DNA from: JBAZYV01 sp041658345
GTDB taxonomy: Bacteria > Patescibacteriota > Gracilibacteria > UBA1369 > 2-02-FULL-48-14
NCBI GenBank assembly: GCA_041658345.1
Contig: JBBAAK010000001.1
Span: 62,001-126,000, forward strand
Direction of reading: 5' to 3'
Length of the DNA: 64,000 nt
Both the position numbers and the translations under genes were made by a program. The notes beneath the pieces were generated by a model. That model was not told the origin of the DNA. It was given only the letters and a program-made list of their open reading frames with translations, and did no database searches. Shown one piece after another: positions 51,414-57,341 of this stretch (its first letter is position 1; every line of letters begins with the position of its first letter).

Positions 51414-51497
51414 ATGAAAATACTATTCAAATCTACAATCCTTTTGTCACAAAACCATCGTTGGTGGTGGTCCGCTATTAAAAATCCTTTGGAATAG
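51414..51497 (+). CDS. Small Trp-rich leader or precursor peptide
   Basis: A 27-codon frame (or 34 codons from ATG 51393) ending HRWWWSAIKNPLE, with three consecutive Trp codons TGG at 51462-51470. The 51414 start leaves an untranslated leader of about 20 bases; the 51393 start is only 4 bases from the -10, too close for a normal transcription start. Known Trp attenuator leader peptides in other bacteria carry runs of Trp near the C-terminus (for example NWWWTA-type), and the following sequence folds as a terminator. Alternatively, because the next gene is a radical SAM enzyme, this could be a RiPP precursor peptide. Both are inference. Confidence 0.6.
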   Translation: MKILFKSTILLSQNHRWWWSAIKNPLE

Positions 51498-51561
51498 GCA
51501 TGGTTTCATATTGTTGATTACTAAGAGCCTGTCCCCAAAGGAAGGTTCTTTTTTTAGTAAT
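51485..51561 (+). promoter_or_regulatory. Attenuator-like terminator/antiterminator region
   Basis: A terminator stem GAGCCT (51525-51530) with AGGTTC (51543-51548) is followed by seven T (51549-51555), and an outer stem ATTACTAA (51517-51524) pairs with TTAGTAAT (51554-51561). TCCTTTGG at the end of the leader frame (51485-51492) pairs perfectly with CCAAAGGA (51535-51542) in the terminator loop, giving a competing structure. This is the layout of ribosome-mediated attenuation. Confidence 0.6.
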
Positions 51562-51577
51562 TTAATCAACTTATAAT

Positions 51578-52477
51578 ATGAACTCATTAAAAAACAGATC
51601 GAAAGAATACCTGGGAACAAGACCTAAAGTTGCGTTAATGGTAAACGACAAACAGGCGTGCAATTTACGCTGTACTTGCTGTTATCTCTCTTACGAAGGA
51701 GTGCGTGACCCAGATGAAGTATTCAGAATTGTCGAAAATCTACGTTCCGAGTACAGGGTTGTTATTGTGGGAAGCGAAATTCTTACGGATTTAGGATATT
51801 TGAAATCTTTGCAATTAGCTGGTCAAAAATATGTTCTAACCAATGGCATTTTGCTTGCAAGAAATCCTAACTTATATGACACACTCAAAGAATATGGAAT
51901 TGAAGAAATCCAAGTGAGCTTAAATTTTAGAGAACAAAAAGAAAAAAGTGGTATCACTGAAGTTTTACTACCAAAGGTGATTCAGGAAGCAAAAGAAAGA
52001 GGATTTTTTGTAAGAGTAACCTGCATGATAAGTGCAGAGACTTACGAAAATGTAGAAGAAATGTGTGACATTGTAAAAAGCATGGGTGCAGACGCAGTAC
52101 ACTTTACCAGATACATCAAATCAGGCGGTGCCAGAGGCGAAGACACAATGGTCGTCAACCAAGAACAAAAGAAAAGATTTTTTCAATTAGTTGATGAGGC
52201 AAGAAAAAAATATCCAAAAGAAGAACTGGAAATACGGGTGAATGGGAACTTCGGACCCAAAAAAGGTTCAAAAGGCGAAGAGCTTTCTGAACAAAATAGG
52301 TATTGTCCTGCTGGTAAAAACGCTTTTGTAGTAGCTCCAGACAATACAGTTTATGGCTGTCCTTATCTTATGGATGCATCACCAATCGGAGAACTGATAG
52401 AAGAATCTCGGCTCAAAATTACAAATGACCTTTGCAATGGGAACAGATGCCAATGCCTTACAGATTTACTATGCTAA
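51578..52477 (+). CDS. Radical SAM protein with SPASM-like C-terminal cysteines (array B, cassette 3)
   Basis: A 299-residue enzyme. The [4Fe-4S] motif CNLRCTCC gives CxxxCxxC at Cys28, Cys32 and Cys35, followed by the radical SAM barrel elements. The C-terminal region has Cys243 and Cys261 (YCPAGKNAF ... VYGCPYLM) and Cys286, 291, 293 and 299, which could hold an auxiliary cluster as in SPASM/twitch proteins. Such enzymes often modify peptides. It starts 80 bases after a Trp-rich short frame with an attenuator-like structure. Substrate unknown. Confidence 0.75.
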   Translation: MNSLKNRSKEYLGTRPKVALMVNDKQACNLRCTCCYLSYEGVRDPDEVFRIVENLRSEYRVVIVGSEILTDLGYLKSLQLAGQKYVLTNGILLARNPNLYDTLKEYGIEEIQVSLNFREQKEKSGITEVLLPKVIQEAKERGFFVRVTCMISAETYENVEEMCDIVKSMGADAVHFTRYIKSGGARGEDTMVVNQEQKKRFFQLVDEARKKYPKEELEIRVNGNFGPKKGSKGEELSEQNRYCPAGKNAFVVAPDNTVYGCPYLMDASPIGELIEESRLKITNDLCNGNRCQCLTDLLC

Positions 52478-52500
52478 TCTGTCGTCACAAAAAAATTTAA

Positions 52501-52522
52501 AACCATTCTTTTAGCCCCATCA
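52501..52522 (+). repeat. Degenerate array B repeat (right half only)
   Basis: AACCATTCTTTTAGCCCCA followed by TCA aligns with the right two-thirds of the 30-bp repeat; the AGTTCTAG left end is missing. It precedes an empty ~60-bp stretch before the next full repeat. Confidence 0.5.
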
Positions 52523-52550
52523 TCTATCTTTTTATAGAGTTGGGGCTATT
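52515..52550 (+). other. Inverted repeat in the empty inter-repeat stretch
   Basis: TAGCCCCA pairs with TGGGGCTA across a ~20-base AT-rich loop. A second palindrome, ACCTGCAGGT, follows at 52562-52571. No gene lies between the degenerate and the full repeat (52523-52579). Confidence 0.5.
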
Positions 52551-52579
52551 AGTAATGACTGACCTGCAGGTTCTCCAAC

Positions 52580-52609
52580 AGTTCTAGAACAATCGTTTTA
52601 GCTCCACCA
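52580..52609 (+). repeat. Array B repeat 3 (30 bp)
   Basis: Starts AGTTCTAGAAC and ends TTTTAGCTCCACCA. Confidence 0.8.
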
Positions 52610-52622
52610 ACTCGTTTTTGTA

Positions 52623-52651
52623 TTTACATTGTGCGCACACCTTGATATAAT
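52623..52651 (+). promoter_or_regulatory. Promoter and operator of the DinJ/YafQ pair
   Basis: TTTACA (52623-52628), 17 bp, TATAAT (52646-52651, extended by TGA). The spacer holds the perfect palindrome TGTGCGCACA (52630-52639), a likely autoregulation site. Confidence 0.65.
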
Positions 52652-52676
52652 GGTCTAGAGCCATTAATCCTAATTT

Positions 52677-52958
52677 ATGACTACTATAAATATTCGCGCA
52701 GATGAACAACTTAAAAAAAACTCCACTGAAATTTTCAATGAAATGGGTCTAGATATGAGTGGAGCAATTACACTCTTTTTACAGCAAGTGGTCATCACTG
52801 AAAGCATTCCTTTCCCAATTAAAACGGCGAATGGTTTCTCCAAAGCTGAAGAATCTCTGCTTGTACGTGAACGGAAGAAAATGATAGTTGATATTAAGAA
52901 AGGTAAGACCAAACTTTATTCTTCTGCTGAAGATTTGACATCTGATTTACTGGATTAA
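52677..52958 (+). CDS. dinJ: RelB/DinJ-family antitoxin (array B, cassette 4)
   Basis: A 93-residue protein starting MTTINIRADEQLKKNSTEIFNEMGLDMSGA, the RelB/DinJ ribbon-helix-helix pattern, followed by ITLFLQQVVITESIPFPI, the family hallmark. The C-terminal part (residues 60-93) would wrap the toxin. It lies 2 bases before the toxin gene and has a palindromic operator in its promoter. Confidence 0.88.
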   Translation: MTTINIRADEQLKKNSTEIFNEMGLDMSGAITLFLQQVVITESIPFPIKTANGFSKAEESLLVRERKKMIVDIKKGKTKLYSSAEDLTSDLLD

Positions 52959-52960
52959 AG

Positions 52961-53239
52961 ATGCTCAAAATCACACATTCGAATCGGTTTAAAAAAGATT
53001 TTCGAAGGCTAGCCAGGTCTGGACGCTTCGACCTGAAGCTCTTTAACTCTGTTGTAAACCAGCTCGCCTCTAACTTAGAACTGGCAAAAAAATATGAAGA
53101 TCATGCTCTCCAAGGTGAGTTGAAAAAGTTTAGGGAATGTCATCTTGCACCTGACTTACTCCTCATTTACTCCAAGGATATGGAGGTTTTGACCTTGTTC
53201 TTATTCCGAATAGGCAATCACAGCGAATTGTTTAGATAA
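52961..53239 (+). CDS. yafQ: YafQ-family mRNA-interferase toxin (array B, cassette 4)
   Basis: A 92-residue RelE/ParE-fold protein. It opens with THSNRFKKDFRRLARSG, and the family end ECHLAPDLLLIYSKDMEVLTLFLFRIGNHSELF reproduces the YafQ catalytic region with the conserved His near the C-terminus. It is expected to cleave mRNA on the ribosome and be neutralised by the upstream DinJ-like protein. The cassette ends with repeat 4 two bases after the stop. Confidence 0.88.
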   Translation: MLKITHSNRFKKDFRRLARSGRFDLKLFNSVVNQLASNLELAKKYEDHALQGELKKFRECHLAPDLLLIYSKDMEVLTLFLFRIGNHSELFR

Positions 53240-53240
53240 A

Positions 53241-53270
53241 AGTTCTAGAATCACCTCTTTAGCTCCACCA
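53241..53270 (+). repeat. Array B repeat 4 (30 bp)
   Basis: Starts AGTTCTAGAATC and ends TTTAGCTCCACCA. It lies at the 3' end of an inverted gene and keeps the array's orientation. Confidence 0.8.
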
Positions 53271-53300
53271 ACTCGGTTTTATGGCTTGTGGAAGCCGTTT

Positions 53301-53876
53301 TCAGTGAAGCTCAATGGTTGGTTCAACAATTTTTCTGACTTCATCACATCCAATGGGTAAGCCAGAGTCATCAGCATATCCTGATCCACAAGAACCAACG
53401 AATAATAGCCAATCTTTATTCATTTTCTCTGGATAAAGTCCACCACCCACTGAACACACATTGAAGTCATCTTGAAAAGCTTCCAACGATGAGTAATTCA
53501 TAAGATTTGGGAGCAGTGCAATGTTCCATCCAGATGGCCTTTGGCTTTCACCATCATATTCAAAACCATAATTGATTAGGGATGTGTCCTTATAAGTTGC
53601 TACCAAGGTATCAAAATATCCTCTAGTGCTCTCAGAACCGCAGTCAAGAGCCATGCTTGTTAAATCTTCAACAGTCCAATTAAATGGCGACGTACTTTTT
53701 GAAACAGAAGCAGAAACTCCATCTGTTGAATATGAGATTGGTTCTTCCACAGTCACTTCCGTAACTTTTTCTGGGACAATGTTACTTTGTTGCCACCAAT
53801 AAACTCCACCGCCTACAACAACTGCCGTAAAGATCACAGCGAGTATAATTACCAATGCGTCATTTTTCTGCGCCAT
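53301..53876 (-). CDS. Anchored hypothetical protein, inverted within array B (cassette 5)
   Basis: A 191-residue protein with a single N-terminal membrane helix (ALVIILAVIFTAVVVGGGVYW) and an outside domain with four Cys (MALDCGSE, DFNVCSVG, FVGSCGSG, PIGCDEV), possibly two disulfides. No family recognised. It is transcribed against its neighbours, yet the flanking repeats (53241 and 53947) point the other way. Confidence 0.65.
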   Translation of the reverse strand: MAQKNDALVIILAVIFTAVVVGGGVYWWQQSNIVPEKVTEVTVEEPISYSTDGVSASVSKSTSPFNWTVEDLTSMALDCGSESTRGYFDTLVATYKDTSLINYGFEYDGESQRPSGWNIALLPNLMNYSSLEAFQDDFNVCSVGGGLYPEKMNKDWLLFVGSCGSGYADDSGLPIGCDEVRKIVEPTIELH

Positions 53877-53946
53877 AGTGATTTGGGTTAACTATTAAAT
53901 TGAAGCTACATTATTTAAGTCGCTTTGTACATGTCAGAGGCCTAAA

Positions 53947-53976
53947 AGTCCTAGGACCATCTCTTTAGCCCCACCA
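53947..53976 (+). repeat. Array B repeat 5 (30 bp)
   Basis: Starts AGTCCTAGGACC and ends TTTAGCCCCACCA. T-to-C and A-to-G changes in the left arm keep its 10-bp palindrome (GTCCTAGGAC) intact. Confidence 0.8.
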
Positions 53977-53980
53977 TTGT

Positions 53981-54009
53981 TTGCACTAACATTGTTAGTG
54001 CATTATAAT
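53981..54009 (+). promoter_or_regulatory. Promoter and operator of the array B RHH/toxin pair
   Basis: TTGCAC (53981-53986), 17 bp, TATAAT (54004-54009). The inverted repeat GCACTAA-CATTG-TTAGTGC (53983-54001) fills the spacer and would let a repressor block the promoter. Confidence 0.7.
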
Positions 54010-54033
54010 GGATCTGTATCCTAATAATTAGTT

Positions 54034-54261
54034 ATGACCAATTTAACAATCAGAATCGATGAAGACCTAAAACATAAAGCTTTTAAACAAGCAGAAAAGT
54101 TAGGGATTCCGATCACCTTAATAGTAAAAAATGCGTTACAAAATTTTTTGGCATCACCGCAAATTGTTATAGGCAAATGTGAAACCGTTATTGTGACTCC
54201 GGACATTCAAAAAAAGATGGATCTCATTGGCAAAGCATTGTCTAAAATGAGAGTCAAATGA
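54034..54261 (+). CDS. RHH-type antitoxin-like protein (array B, cassette 6)
   Basis: A 75-residue protein. MTNLTIRIDEDLKHKAFKQA is a ribbon strand followed by helix 1, and GIPITLIVKNALQNFLA is helix 2, a ribbon-helix-helix pattern. Its promoter contains a perfect 7-bp inverted repeat. The stop overlaps the next start (ATGA). Same gene order and similar partner as 32470-32709 in array A. Confidence 0.7.
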   Translation: MTNLTIRIDEDLKHKAFKQAEKLGIPITLIVKNALQNFLASPQIVIGKCETVIVTPDIQKKMDLIGKALSKMRVK

Positions 54262-54632
54262 GCCTTATTATTACAAAGTCGATTAAAAAAAGTGAGTTTG
54301 AACCTTTGAGAAAGATTTTTTCTCTTGAGGCATTGACCCTTGTGGCTAATAAAGCGTTATCTGGGCTAGGAGATACCATTCATGGCTCTAAAATACCTGG
54401 GACTATTTTGAAGAAAATGTATTTAACAAGTAGCAATGGTGCCGGTCGTAGCGTATTTCTACTACAAGTTGACGATAGAAGTGCTGTGCTTGTACTTTTG
54501 AGGCAAAAAAAAGATAAATTGGTTGGTTCCAATATGACAATAAAAAATATTCATTTCAAAAAAACCTTGTCAAAAAATCTGGATTCCATTTTGACCGATT
54601 TAAATAATGGGGATTATGAAGAATACGAATAA
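54258..54632 (+). CDS. Toxin-like partner of an RHH antitoxin (array B, cassette 6)
   Basis: A 124-residue homologue of 32081-32470. Shared blocks: LIITK start, NKALSGL, NGAGRSVFL, VLVLLRQKKDKLVGSNM and LSKNLDSIL, ending in NGDYEEYE. The pattern strand-strand-basic loop is compatible with a RelE/ParE-like fold, but key catalytic residues cannot be assigned. Two diverged copies on two accessory arrays, each with an RHH partner, support a real toxin-antitoxin family. Confidence 0.62.
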   Translation: MSLIITKSIKKSEFEPLRKIFSLEALTLVANKALSGLGDTIHGSKIPGTILKKMYLTSSNGAGRSVFLLQVDDRSAVLVLLRQKKDKLVGSNMTIKNIHFKKTLSKNLDSILTDLNNGDYEEYE

Positions 54633-54643
54633 AATTATTCAAC

Positions 54644-54678
54644 AGTTCTAGCCCCGTCGCTTTAGCCGGGCTCGACCA
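54644..54678 (+). repeat. Array B repeat 6 (variant, 35 bp)
   Basis: Starts AGTTCTAGCCCC, has CGCTTTAGCC in the middle, and ends GGGCTCGACCA. It is about 5 bp longer than the others and contains an internal AGCCC/GGGCT pairing. Confidence 0.6.
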
Positions 54679-54683
54679 AAGGT

Positions 54684-54711
54684 TTGACAATCTACAGAAA
54701 TATGGTAGAAT
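54684..54711 (+). promoter_or_regulatory. Promoter of the EF-hand lipoprotein gene, leaderless geometry
   Basis: TTGACA (54684-54689), 16 bp, TAGAAT (54706-54711), 6 bases before ATG 54718. Confidence 0.65.
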
Positions 54712-54717
54712 GCAGGT

Positions 54718-55173
54718 ATGCTTGAAAAAATTATTCCTGTTGCATTACTTGCTACGGCTTGTGCCTCCGACCCGGTGGTGGACAAAAGTTTATTGAAGAC
54801 TCATGATGAGTGCCTTAGTCGAGAAAACTACCCTGTTGCTGGTTGTATAGTTAACCCAGAAGGTTTGAATATTGGACTTGAAAACTTTGATACTTTCGGG
54901 AATTTGCAAAAAACTCAAGCGGTCCATAGGCAGAAACAATATGATTGGGCCAGATCTCATTATCCTGCATGGACTGTGCCTCTTAACTTGATGGATAGTG
55001 TAGAAGGAGTCGCAACCGATTGGGCCCTTAATTCACTCTCAGACTATACGGTGGAACGTGGCTTTACTCCTTTTGATATTGACCAAAATGGTAGAATAGA
55101 TGCAGGAGACGATCTGAATTGGGATAGATTGATTACTAAAGAGGATCTGTTGATTTATGAGGAGATAAAATGA
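54718..55173 (+). CDS. Putative lipoprotein with EF-hand/dockerin-like motif
   Basis: A 151-residue protein. A short hydrophobic N-terminus ends in LLATACAS, a marginal lipobox at Cys15. Near the C-terminus, DIDQNGRIDAGDD has the D-x-D-x-N-G-x-I-D spacing of an EF-hand or dockerin calcium loop. Function unknown. It follows repeat 6 and has a clear promoter, so it may be the last cassette of array B. Confidence 0.6.
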   Translation: MLEKIIPVALLATACASDPVVDKSLLKTHDECLSRENYPVAGCIVNPEGLNIGLENFDTFGNLQKTQAVHRQKQYDWARSHYPAWTVPLNLMDSVEGVATDWALNSLSDYTVERGFTPFDIDQNGRIDAGDDLNWDRLITKEDLLIYEEIK

Positions 55174-55188
55174 ACTGATGCCTGGCAG

Positions 55189-55233
55189 TTGATATCGTGC
55201 GTTATTGTGGTAGGATTGTGGCTTATATAAGCC
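55189..55233 (+). promoter_or_regulatory. Promoter with palindromic operator
   Basis: TTGATA (55189-55194), 16 bp, TAGGAT (55211-55216), then the 14-bp palindrome GGCTTATATAAGCC (55220-55233) over the expected transcription start of the next gene. Confidence 0.5.
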
Positions 55234-55241
55234 TTATTCTT

Positions 55242-55799
55242 ATGGAACTCACAGCACAAGAACAAATGATTGTAAATGATCTCGAAAGCAGAAATCCGTT
55301 ATTAGATAGTAGCTTTTGGAGGAGATTAATACGGGGTGAAACGACTGATGAGCTACCTTCTCCGCTAGCAAATGGTACAGTTGTAACGGATCAAGATATT
55401 GGGTGTCATCTACAAGCCCATAATACTCTTACTCTCGGTGCCAATAGGCCTATTGAGGTAGGCCGTTGGGATATTTTGCGTGCGGTACAAAAAGCTATGA
55501 GCGTGCTGAATGGAGGCGCTGGAAGATGGATTCAGACCAAAGAGAATAGTGCGGGTCTTGTGGTGGTGCGTTCAAGCCTTCAAAAGGGTGATCTAGGTGT
55601 GAGAATAAGTTCAACATTTTCCCGGCAGGATGATAAGCTTTGCACTTGCTGTGCTGACGTAGGAAGGCTAATCGGAGATCGTGAAACAGTCGGCGTGCGC
55701 CTTTGGTATGAGCAAGACAACGATGCGATTAAGCGCGTATGCTTAGAGTTAAAAGATGGTCTCAACTGGGAGGAAGGTTTAAGGCTTCCTCCCGAGTAG
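55242..55799 (+). CDS. Hypothetical protein
   Basis: A 185-residue protein from ATG 55242 (a GTG at 55197 would place the start before the predicted transcription start). One CTCC motif (KLCTCCADV) is present, with no signal and no recognised family. It ends 4 bases before the convergent zinc-ribbon gene. Confidence 0.6.
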   Translation: MELTAQEQMIVNDLESRNPLLDSSFWRRLIRGETTDELPSPLANGTVVTDQDIGCHLQAHNTLTLGANRPIEVGRWDILRAVQKAMSVLNGGAGRWIQTKENSAGLVVVRSSLQKGDLGVRISSTFSRQDDKLCTCCADVGRLIGDRETVGVRLWYEQDNDAIKRVCLELKDGLNWEEGLRLPPE

Positions 55800-55803
55800 A
55801 TTT

Positions 55804-56343
55804 TTACGCCTTAGCTTTCTTAGCTTTTTTTGCTGGTTTTGCTTCCTTAGCTACTTTTGGTTCTTTGATCTCTTTAACTTCTTTGATCTCTTTTTTGATT
55901 TCTTTCGCTACTTGTACTTGTGGCACGTCGTGATTTTGGATTTTTGTAGCACCCAAAGTGCTTAATGCCTTAAGAATGTAGTCCAATTTAACGTTCAACA
56001 TTGCAAATTGTTCCTTGTTTTGATCAGAAGATTGTTCTGTAGCTTTTGGCTTATCGAACAAAGGCTTATCAAACCTTGGTTTTGGTGCATCGTAACTTGG
56101 CCTGTCATAGCTTGGCCTGTCGTAAGAAGGTTTGTCGTTATTTTTGTTGAAACATTCACGGCAGAAAATTGGTTTTAGCCCGTTTGGTTTAAAAGGGACT
56201 TCACATTCCTGACCGCACTCAACGCAAGTTGCTTGGTGCATTTGAGGTCTTCCCTCATCTCTACCACCCCTTCCGCCCCTGTCACCCCCTCTGTCACCTC
56301 TCCACCCACCTGATGACCTGTTACCGCCAGTAAAATTTCCCAT
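55804..56343 (-). CDS. CxxC zinc-ribbon protein with RG-rich and Lys-rich tails
   Basis: A 179-residue protein. An RGG-type N-terminus (RGDRGGDRGGRGGRDEG) is followed by a compact ribbon with CVECGQECEVPF and FCRECF (CxxCxxxCxxxF...CxxC), then PSYDRPSYD repeats, a helix (QFAMLNVKLDYILKAL) and a Lys/Ala tail (AKPAKKAKKAKA). Small proteins with this ribbon are widespread in CPR genomes. RNA or DNA binding is suggested by the RGG and Lys-rich ends. Function unknown. Confidence 0.75.
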   Translation of the reverse strand: MGNFTGGNRSSGGWRGDRGGDRGGRGGRDEGRPQMHQATCVECGQECEVPFKPNGLKPIFCRECFNKNNDKPSYDRPSYDRPSYDAPKPRFDKPLFDKPKATEQSSDQNKEQFAMLNVKLDYILKALSTLGATKIQNHDVPQVQVAKEIKKEIKEVKEIKEPKVAKEAKPAKKAKKAKA

Positions 56344-56411
56344 AGTTTTTTTGTTATGATTATAACTTGATAGTCTTTATATTGCTCAATCAGATAAAAA
56401 GCAAGGGGAAA

Positions 56412-57047
56412 TTACACTCCTCTTATAAATCTTATTATTTCTTTCTCTGATTTTTTGATGATTTTAATGGTATCTGTTGAAGCAAAATCGCTTTGCACGT
56501 CAATTGGAACAACATGAATTTGATCGACTGCAGACAGAGCTACTATCCAACTCATTGGATCGCTATTCGGAAATAACTCTTGCCACCAAGATATCCAAGA
56601 ACGCACATCCGTAACTGATGTAAGACAAGCCAGATCAAAATAATCCTTATATTCGTCTCTTCCGCAAATTGCAGATAGCTTCATGGCTGTTATGTCTTTA
56701 AATTGTGCCAATCTAAAATTTTCTTTATTCATTATTGGCTCCAATAAAGGTGTGGGGCGCGTAATAAAAGAAATTTTCACGCCATCAATTTTCGCCCATA
56801 AAGTATTTTTTTCTTGGAAAATAATTTCGACTTTAGATGGGCTGAAAATCTCATCCAGTTTCTGCTTGAGTTGCTCTGTGTCTATTGGACTATTGATGAA
56901 ATAATCAAGATCAATGCTTTTCCTGTGTCCAAGTAGCAATGCGAGGGCAGTTCCTCCCGCCAGATAATAATTAGGATCTAACTTCTCATAAATAATTTTC
57001 CCAATCGATGCCATAGGCGCCGAAATAGTTTTACTGTGAATCTTCAT
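56412..57047 (-). CDS. AbiEii-type nucleotidyltransferase toxin
   Basis: A 211-residue protein. YYLAGGTALALLLGHRKSIDLDYF (residues 27-50) has the GGTALAL and DLD (Asp46, Asp48) pattern of AbiEii/DUF1814 nucleotidyltransferases, and DEYKDYFDLA is the second family block. AbiEii enzymes act in phage defence or type IV-like toxin-antitoxin systems by modifying tRNA. The upstream gene overlaps by 4 bases. Confidence 0.82.
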   Translation of the reverse strand: MKIHSKTISAPMASIGKIIYEKLDPNYYLAGGTALALLLGHRKSIDLDYFINSPIDTEQLKQKLDEIFSPSKVEIIFQEKNTLWAKIDGVKISFITRPTPLLEPIMNKENFRLAQFKDITAMKLSAICGRDEYKDYFDLACLTSVTDVRSWISWWQELFPNSDPMSWIVALSAVDQIHVVPIDVQSDFASTDTIKIIKKSEKEIIRFIRGV

Positions 57048-57283
57048 ACTAATAGAAAATTTTTAAAAAAATTGTACTTTCTTGAAGACATTTCCGTAGG
57101 CTTCATAGAGCCAAAAGTCGTTCTGACCGTACTAATCCCCAATGAATCTATTAGATCTTTTATCAGGAAAATGCCACCAAAAGTGAGTGTTCGTTTAATT
57201 ATAAAATTTTGGTCCAAATTAACTGTGTTTTTTGGAATATCCCACAGTACTGATGAATATTTTGCTATATCCATTGTTTTCAT
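57044..57283 (-). CDS. Probable small partner of the AbiEii-type protein
   Basis: A 79-residue protein with SVLWDIPKNTVNLDQNFIIK and GISTVRTTFG; small proteins with this 'W-D...NFIIxR' pattern commonly sit upstream of AbiEii genes. It lacks the winged helix of AbiEi antitoxins, so its role as antitoxin is inference. ATGA overlap with the toxin gene. Confidence 0.6.
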   Translation of the reverse strand: MKTMDIAKYSSVLWDIPKNTVNLDQNFIIKRTLTFGGIFLIKDLIDSLGISTVRTTFGSMKPTEMSSRKYNFFKNFLLV

Positions 57284-57307
57284 GGCTGTATTTTAGCACA
57301 AAGCTTA

Positions 57308-57335
57308 TTGCTCGGACAGACATTGGCGCTATAAT
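57308..57335 (+). promoter_or_regulatory. Promoter of the RluA-family gene, leaderless geometry
   Basis: TTGCTC (57308-57313), 16 bp, TATAAT (57330-57335), 6 bases before ATG 57342. Confidence 0.6.
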
Positions 57336-57341
57336 CGTTTT

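Noticed and set aside
50323..54678. CRISPR array
   Set aside because: The repeats are spaced by hundreds of bases of coding sequence, not by uniform short spacers, and no cas genes are present.
49687..54720. Classical integron with attC sites
   Set aside because: The repeats lack the RYYYAAC and GTTRRRY core motifs in attC order, no attI-like site is visible and no integrase gene lies in the window. Only the general cassette layout fits, so 'integron-like' is used.
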